From contig CM028378.1 of assembly GCA_013146195.2 (NCBI GenBank), positions 39,082,108 through 39,146,107 on the forward strand: a DNA stretch of 64,000 nt, given 5' to 3'. Every line of letters begins with the position of its first letter. The stretch's first letter is position 1. Shown piece by piece: positions 57,891 to 64,000 of this stretch. The notes beneath the pieces are model-generated. The model did no database searches. It was not told where the DNA came from and worked only from the letters and a program-made list of their open reading frames with translations. The position numbers were made by a program, and so were the translations under genes. The stretch comes from Codonopsis lanceolata. Lineage: Eukaryota; Streptophyta; Magnoliopsida; Asterales; Campanulaceae.

Positions 57891-58549
57891 TTTTTAGGCC
57901 GGATTAGATCTACTTTCATTAATGATATTTTTGTCATTTGGCAACCAATTTGTAGTTACATGAAATGTCTAAAAAATTGATAGTCCTAGATGAAAACATG
58001 TTTATAAAATTGTACCCACTTGAAATTTGTCGTTTAAAATAAGTCATATATAGAGTGTTTGTTTTAAGTTACAAATCGTAATATAGTAAGGTGCAACACC
58101 CTTTATGCATTGAAAACTCAAAGCCCAAGAGCAAAAAAATTAAACTTTTTTGATTTCTTGAAAATATGAAGACAAATATTTATTAATAAACTTTCGATTA
58201 TTCTCATTTCATCTTTTTCAATATTTTTTAAATAAATATTTCATGTGAGATGAGGAATATAATAAATAATTTATTCGTCAATATAATTGTATAATGGGGT
58301 GTTGCGTAATGAAATAAGCATCGACCTGCCCGATCAGGTCGGGGGGCAGCGCCCCATCGTGGGTGTTCGGGGGTAACACCCCCGAAAGGTAAACGAGTTT
58401 TCTGAATCATTAACTACGAAACTTTAATGAAAATGTGTTGGGTTTGAGGATTTTCACATTAGGGACGAAGGCGAAGAAAGAGGAATAAGAAGGCTTACGA
58501 TAGAGGAGAAGGAAGAAGAAGACTGAGGACATGGTCAAGATTTTGAACC
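57891..58549. other. Intergenic DNA with three GC-rich hairpins
   Basis: AT-rich apart from 58323-58386, which holds three consecutive stems: GACCTG...CAGGTC (58323-58340), GGGGC-AGC-GCCCC (58343-58355) and TTCGGGGGT-AAC-ACCCCCGAA (58366-58386, nine perfect pairs). No gene is seen. Confidence 0.6.
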
Positions 58550-59095
58550 GCATCGTAATTAAATTTGGCAGTTGAACTATTTTGAATCACGGTGCAAAAA
58601 TATCGGATTAAATTGATGAATCACAGTGCAAAAATTTTGAATTAAATTGATGAATTGCCGTGTAAATAGACTAATCAATTAAACTATTGAATAACAGTGC
58701 ATAAAATAATGTAATAAAATTGATGAATCGCGGCACAATTAGATTACACAATCAAACTATTAAACAACGGTGCAAAATTGTAACAAAATGATGAACCGCA
58801 ATGCAATTAGACTAGATAGTTTAACTATTGAATTGTAGTGCAAAATTAATACAATAAAATCGATGAATCGCGCTGCAATTAAACAAGGTAATTAAACTAT
58901 TGAATTGTGGTGCAAAAAATAATGCAATAAAATTGATGAACCACGGTGCAAAAATAATTACCTCCGTAGGGCGCTTACGATTCATTAAGGGTATCGTAGT
59001 TATTTTGTCATCAAAAATGACTTTTTCTGGTTAAAAAAAGTACTTTAGCGATTAAAAGCTTCAAAAGTGGATCGGTCTGCAATTTTTCCAAATTA
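58550..59095 (+). repeat. Dispersed tandem-repeat element, copy C
   Basis: The most extensive copy: seven or eight units of about 50-60 bp with AATTGATGAATCGCGGTGCA and ACTATTGAATTGTGGTGCAA words, followed by GATTCATTAAGGGTATCGTA at 58980-58999 and the AGCGATTAAAAGC segment. Confidence 0.7.
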
Positions 59096-59956
59096 TAAAA
59101 TCTCCAGTCTACTTTCTTTTTATTCAACCGATTAAATATAGGGATGAAATGTCGAAAATACACTTAATAAATAAAAGACACGCATACTAAGCTCATGCTC
59201 AAAATCAGGCATCGCATTGCAAAATATTGGTGATGCTCTAAACAAATACTCCATTAACTTAGCTAGGGGCTATTTGGTTATGAGTAAAAAATTTGTCCAA
59301 TTCCAATCACAATATTAATTTCTAAAAGTCTAACTATGAATATGAGTGATTAGCACTACATAAGTGGAGTAATTAGTTACATTAAGAAACACAATTAATG
59401 ATATACTATTAAATGTGAAGAGTAGATAATACCCATCTATTTTCTTATTAATTTTGTTTTGGTTTTTGGATAAAAGTGGATATAATTAACATTATATAAA
59501 TCTCACTATTCTAAATAAGTGGGTTTCTAGGATATGTCACGTTGATATTAAATGAAGGGTCAAAGATATAATAGGAAGAATGATAGAGTATTTATTATCA
59601 AAAAGTCATTAGGAGCATTGGTTGGGACATCTCAAAATAGAAAGTAAGAACATTTAACCGGTACGGAATGAGTATATAAATGTTAGTTTCAATTTGCAAA
59701 AGATGTTTTTAAGATATTACATTTTTCTCAAAAAAACTTTGGACTTTCGAACATATATTTTTTGCTTGAAATGAAAGGAATATCTTTTTCTTTTTTAAAA
59801 AGTGACCAAGTAAGTTTGGTAAATTAGGATAATACACATTTATTAATAGATAAATTGGGTATTATCTAATTATACACATTAATGTTAATGGGTGTAATTA
59901 GATCATACTCAAAATAAAGAGACCATTTTCACTACATTTTTTTTGTTTAGCAACTA
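59096..59956. other. Intergenic DNA with a lone Harbinger terminus
   Basis: CCAATATTTTGC-type inverted end ATTGGTGATGCTC followed by TAA at 59226-59241 looks like the right end of a Tourist-like MITE without a clear left end. Otherwise AT-rich, no gene. Confidence 0.45.
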
Positions 59957-60253
59957 TGTTGAGACACACAATAATGGCAACATCAAAGGCAAAGACAAAA
60001 TGAAGACTTCAGGGGACCAAAGTGCAATTAATTAAAGTCTTAGTAATTATGAGGGTAGCGAGTGTAATTCTTGATTTCTTTCTTCTCTTCCTTGTTGGAT
60101 TCTGTTTAGTTTGTTAGGCAGTATATATTAATCTCTCTTGCTCTTATGTATCTATCGAATTGAAGAAATAATAATTTTCTCTTCAAGAAATTCATAATGC
60201 AATCTTAATGTGTCTTTGAATCTTTTCTTCCTCTTCTTCCTTGATCTTGAACA
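59957..60253 (+). repeat. 5' LTR of second Copia
   Basis: TG...CA ends with TGTT/AACA inverted termini. A TATA-like GTATATATTA is at about 60121. The LTR ends directly at the PBS. The start is inferred from the ends without a second LTR to compare. Confidence 0.7.
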
Positions 60254-60265
60254 TGGTATCAGAGC
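60254..60265 (+). promoter_or_regulatory. Primer-binding site (tRNA-Met)
   Basis: TGGTATCAGAGC directly follows the LTR end. Confidence 0.88.
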
Positions 60266-60385
60266 CTAGCAATTCTGCCTCCCAAATATCTCTTCTGCAT
60301 CAATAAAGGTACAATCCTCTTCTGATTCTTTGAATCTCTTTCATAATCCTCTTTTGTTTTTCCGTCCTACATCTTCTTTCTTCTC

Positions 60386-61322
60386 ATGGCTGATTCTACA
60401 TCTGAGTTAAATAATGAGAAAAACAAGGATACCAATATCTCAACAAATGACTATGATCTACCAGAATCCTCTCTTCAACTTAATCCAGGACATCCTTTCT
60501 ATCTACACCCCAATGATCATCCTGGCATGAACCTTTTCTCAGAACCTCTCACAGATTCTAACTTCAATCAGTGGAGGATCTCTGTCACTACTGCCCTCTC
60601 TGCCAAAAACAAATTAGGCATGATTAATGGAACCAACAAGAAACCCATCCCTCCATCTAAATATATAAGTGCCTGGGAAAGATGCAACAACATGACCGTT
60701 TCTTGGCTTCTCAATGCTGTGAGTACAGAAATACGTCAAAGTATTGTCTATCTTCCTACTGCCCATGAAATCTGGGATGACCTCACCACCAGATTCTCTC
60801 AGGGTGATGCTCCCAAGATTTTCCAAATCCAAAAACATCATGCTTTGCACTCAAGGAGATCTTAACATAAATAGCTATTACACCAAGTTCAGAGGGCTAT
60901 GGGATGAGCTAACTAGTCTGCTCCAAATACCCAAGTGTGTCTGCAATTGCACTTGTGGATCTAAGGCTGCTCAAGAAGAATTTGAACATATCACCAAACT
61001 AACACAATTCTTAATGGGCCTTTCTGAGAAATATACTGATGTTAGAGGCCAAATACTTAGAATTCATCCTCTTCCCTCTATCACAAAAGCTGTCTCTATG
61101 TTGGTTCAAGAAAATGGGCAAAGGCAACAATCTGGCCCAAATTTTGAGAATCCTCCTTCAGCATTCATGGGAAAAATCAACAACTTTGGAAACAAATATG
61201 TCAAAGGAAAAACTGCAGGAAACTATCAGTCCACCTCCAGTAAAGGCAAATTTTTCTGTGACCATTGTCATGGTGACTCACATACCAAAGACAAGTGCTT
61301 CTTCATCCATGGATTTCCATAA
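60386..61322 (+). pseudogene. Copia gag (second element)
   Basis: ATG 60386 starts MADSTSELNNEKNKD. The N-terminal Copia gag motif FYLHPNDHPGMNLFS and NFNQWRISVTTALSAKNKLG are clear. A one-base frameshift near 60850 (HHAL / CTQGDLN) separates the first 155 codons from the remainder, which reads NINSYYTKFRGLWDEL and CNCTCGS, then an intact zinc knuckle CDHCHGDSHTKDKC (CX2CX4HX4C) and a TAA at 61320-61322. The protein would package element RNA. Confidence 0.87.
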
Positions 61323-63542
61323 TGGCACCCTCTATATGGAACCAAACCTAATCCTACCAAAATGCCAAGAAATAAAGGAAAGAATAGAATCAATACCACA
61401 ACTAACAATGCTACTGTCCAAGTTTTTACCAAAGAGACTAAGGGAAAAGATGTCTACACTTCTGACAGCCCTAATCTTCTTACTTCTGAGCAATACCAGC
61501 AACTAATGTCTCTTCTCAAAAATGTGAAAAATATGTCTTCTGCCACTATTATGGTTGATACTCCTGAAGATCATCTATCAGGTACTACTCACTCATCACA
61601 TGTGTGCCTTAACAATAGAAAATCTGTGAGTCTTGATTGGATCATAGACACTGGAGCTAGTGATCATATCACCAACTCCCTTGAACATCTTATTAAACCT
61701 ACCCCTATCAACACTGTTATACATCTGCCCAATGGGAAGGCCTCTAGCATTACTCACAAAGGGAAGGTGATTCTGTCCAAAGACATTATTCTCAAAGATG
61801 TCTATTATGCTCCTGACTTTCATATTAATCTTATATCTAGGAGTAAGCTCACTCATGACAGCAATATGTGCCTAACCTTCTCTGACACATCTTGCTATCT
61901 TCAGGACCAAACTCACCAGAGAATGAAGATTGGTAGATATGATGGTGGCCTTTACAAGCTAACTCTCCATGAAGACTGCAGTCTTAAAAATCCTACTTCT
62001 GATTGTAATAATGCAGTCAAACCAAACTACTCTAAATGTATCAATTCTTTCTTTTTTACCAAACCTTTAAGTAAAGAACATTTGTGGCATAATAGACTTG
62101 GGCATGCTCCTATTCACTCTATGAAGAATATTAAAGCTCTTGATTTATAATTCAATCCAAACCTTCATGTTCACTGTGATATCTGTCATCTATCAAGACA
62201 AACAAGACAATCCTTCCCTCTAAGTAACTCTCACAGCTCAAACATTTTTGACCTCATTCATTCTGATGTTTGGGGCCCTTACAGACAGTGTACTTATGAT
62301 GGATGTACTCTTTTTCTTACCATTGTTGATGACCACTCAAGAGCCACTTGGACCTTTTTACTAAAATCCAAAACTCAAGTCTGCCAAACTCTTACTTACT
62401 TCTTCAATATGGTGAAAAATCAGTTCCAAACTTCTGTTAAGCATCTGAGAACTAATAATGGTACAGAATTTTTAAATGATGGAGTTGGCAGTCTTCTAGC
62501 TTCCCAAGGCCTCCTTCATCAGTGCACCTGTGTAGACACACCCCAACAAAATGGTAGGGCTGAGAGAAAGCATAGGCACCTTCTAGAGCTTGCTAGAGCT
62601 TTAAGGTTCCAAGCCAATCTTCCCAAGAAATTCTGGGGTGACTGTCTGTTAACAGCCACATACTTAATAAACAGGCTTCCTAGTTCTATTCTCAAGTTCA
62701 AGACTCCTTTTGAAGCCCTCTTTGGTGTAGCTCTTAAATATATGCATCTCAGAACTCTTGGATGTCTCTGTTATGCTTCAACTTCTTCCCATAACAGAGA
62801 CAAATTCTCACCTAGATCTCAAAAATGTGTATTCATTGGCTATCCCAGTAACAAGAAGGCTTACAAACTCTTCAATCTTGAGACAAATCAAGTTATATAC
62901 AGCAGAGATGTTGTATTTCATGAATCCATCTTCCCTTTTAAATCAACCATGACCTCACCTATCAATACACATGAAGACAATGTCTGTCCATCTAACTCTG
63001 CTGAATTCACATGTGAAGAAAATACAAGTGCTAATCAAGAAGAGACCAGTACAGAAGTGCAGTTAGAAGTACAGCCTGATAACCCAACTATTACTGAAGA
63101 TGTTGCTCCTATTGACACTGAAAGAAACACCATACCAACCAGGCCTCAGAGAGAAAAAACCATTCCAGCTAAATTCAAAGACTACACTGGTCTACCAGCT
63201 AATCTAGCTCAACCATCAGCTAACCACACATCCCCTTATCCTATGAGTAAATATTGTAACTACACCAATGTTTCTCCCTCCTACAAAGCTTTCAGCTGCA
63301 ACATCTCTTCTCTCAGTGAACCAAAAACATATAATCAAGCCTCTCAAGACCCCCTATGGTGTACAGCCATGGCTGAAGAACTTCAAGCCCTGGAAACCAA
63401 TGGTACATGTACTCTACAATATCTTCCACCCAACAAGAAAATTGTAGGCTGCAAATGGATATACAAAACTAAGCATAATGTTGATGGCACTATCAAAAAA
63501 TACAAGGCCAGGCTTGTGGCAAAAGGATTCACTCAGATATAA
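61323..63542 (+). pseudogene. Copia protease and integrase (second element)
   Basis: Same frame as the gag C-terminus. The protease motif is WIIDTGASDHIT at about 61640. The pre-integrase zinc region HLWHNRLGHAP is followed by a TAA at 62148-62150 and then CDICHLSRQTR. The integrase core has the first Asp in SDVWGPY, the Glu in NGRAERKHR, but the second catalytic position reads RTNNGTEF, with Asn where Asp is expected. A long, little-conserved linker (62940-63180) leads to the RT N-terminus (ASQDPLWCTAMAEELQALE), with a TAA at 63540-63542. Confidence 0.87.
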
Positions 63543-64000
63543 GGCAATGATTACTTTGAAACCTTCTCTCCTGTGGCTAAAATGACAACTGTAAGAGTTT
63601 TTCTTGCCATAGCAGCAGCCAAGCATTGGCCCATATGTCAACTTGATGTCTCCAATGCCTTTCTGCATGGAGACCTTCATGAAGAAGTCTTCATGGATCT
63701 TCCTCCAGGATACTCACACAACTTCCCTCAAGGCCCCTCTCCTATTGTCTGCAAGCTTGCCAAGTCCCTCTATGGCCTCAAACAAGCACCTAAGCAATGG
63801 TTTGAGAAATTCTCCTCTACTCTCCTTCAGTTTGGATTTAATCAATCCCCTAATGATCATACTCTATTTACCTATCAAACTGGAACTGAGTTTGTTACCA
63901 TCCTTGTATATGTGGATGACCTACTCATCACAGAACCAACAGATATTTGGTTGAATAAGTTAAGTCCTATCTTACATCCAAATTCCCTATTAAATACCTT
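63543..64000 (+). pseudogene. Copia reverse transcriptase, cut by window edge
   Basis: Continues in frame after the stop with YFETFSPVAKMTTVRVFLA, QLDVSNAFLHGDL, SLYGLKQAPKQWFEKF and the catalytic LVYVDDLLIT box. The last ~50 bases appear shifted relative to the usual continuation. The remaining RT and RNase H lie outside the window. Confidence 0.85.

Larger units (their letters stand above)
59957..64000 (+). mobile_element. Second Ty1/Copia retrotransposon, 5' part
   Basis: A 297-bp 5' LTR (TGTTGAGACAC ... TTGAACA), tRNA-Met PBS, gag, protease, integrase and the start of RT. The element runs beyond the right edge, so the 3' LTR is not visible. The small LTR and the gag type (NPGHPFYLHPNDHPGMNLFS) set it apart from the SIRE-like copy. 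It carries a frameshift in gag and at least three in-frame stops. Confidence 0.9.

Overview
The window looks like a gene-poor, repeat-dense stretch of a flowering-plant nuclear genome, probably a eudicot. It is AT-rich and consists almost entirely of transposable elements of plant lineages: SIRE-like and a second Copia type, Tat and chromodomain Gypsy, RNase H-bearing LINE, PIF/Harbinger, a Helitron-like element, SINE and MITEs. There is no operon structure and no rRNA or tRNA gene. Only two short fragments look like host-gene exons: one at 57152-57388 on the minus strand with a plastid-transit-like N-terminus, and a weaker one at 39941-40087 on the minus strand.

Layout. 1-1970: intergenic, with a G4-type C-run and a 76-bp SINE stub inside a perfect 15-bp target duplication. 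1976-15706: a SIRE-like Copia element with matching 5-bp target duplications. Its 5' LTR is split by a 5'-truncated LINE (about 2000-5193, minus strand), and it has a separate 3' ORF after pol. 15712-22689: AT-rich sequence with an (ATT)n-rich MITE-like element, a candidate non-autonomous Helitron (17238-21023) and an AACGC-rich DNA element. 22690-34189: a Tat-lineage Gypsy element on the minus strand. It carries a second RNase H and a long extra gene on the opposite strand with its own candidate TATA box and introns. 34190-44250: MITEs and two related PIF/Harbinger elements. One is a 1.16-kb deletion derivative; the other is a 4.06-kb near-autonomous copy with an intact Myb-like ORF1 and a slightly broken transposase. 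44251-46449: hairpin and hAT-type MITEs. 46455-54011: an internally deleted chromovirus with 2.9-kb LTRs around only 1.7 kb of internal sequence, in which gag is joined to the integrase C-terminus. 54017-59956: a Tat LTR fragment, a candidate solo LTR with reiterated palindromes, the transit-peptide exon, a GGCATCAG minisatellite, GC-rich hairpins and a tandem-repeat element. 59957-64000: the 5' part of a second Copia element that runs off the window.

Almost every element gene is broken, usually by TGG-to-TGA/TAG or CGA-to-TGA changes. This fits long-term deamination of methylated cytosine in silenced DNA. The intact Harbinger ORF1 and the canonical target duplications of three elements show that insertion boundaries are still readable. 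The most unusual signals are a reiterated GTAGCTACAT-type motif dispersed through the LTRs, coding and spacer DNA of the SIRE-like element; a three-copy dispersed family of tandem repeats with a conserved flank; palindrome clusters in LTR-like DNA; and the antisense transcription unit of the Tat element.
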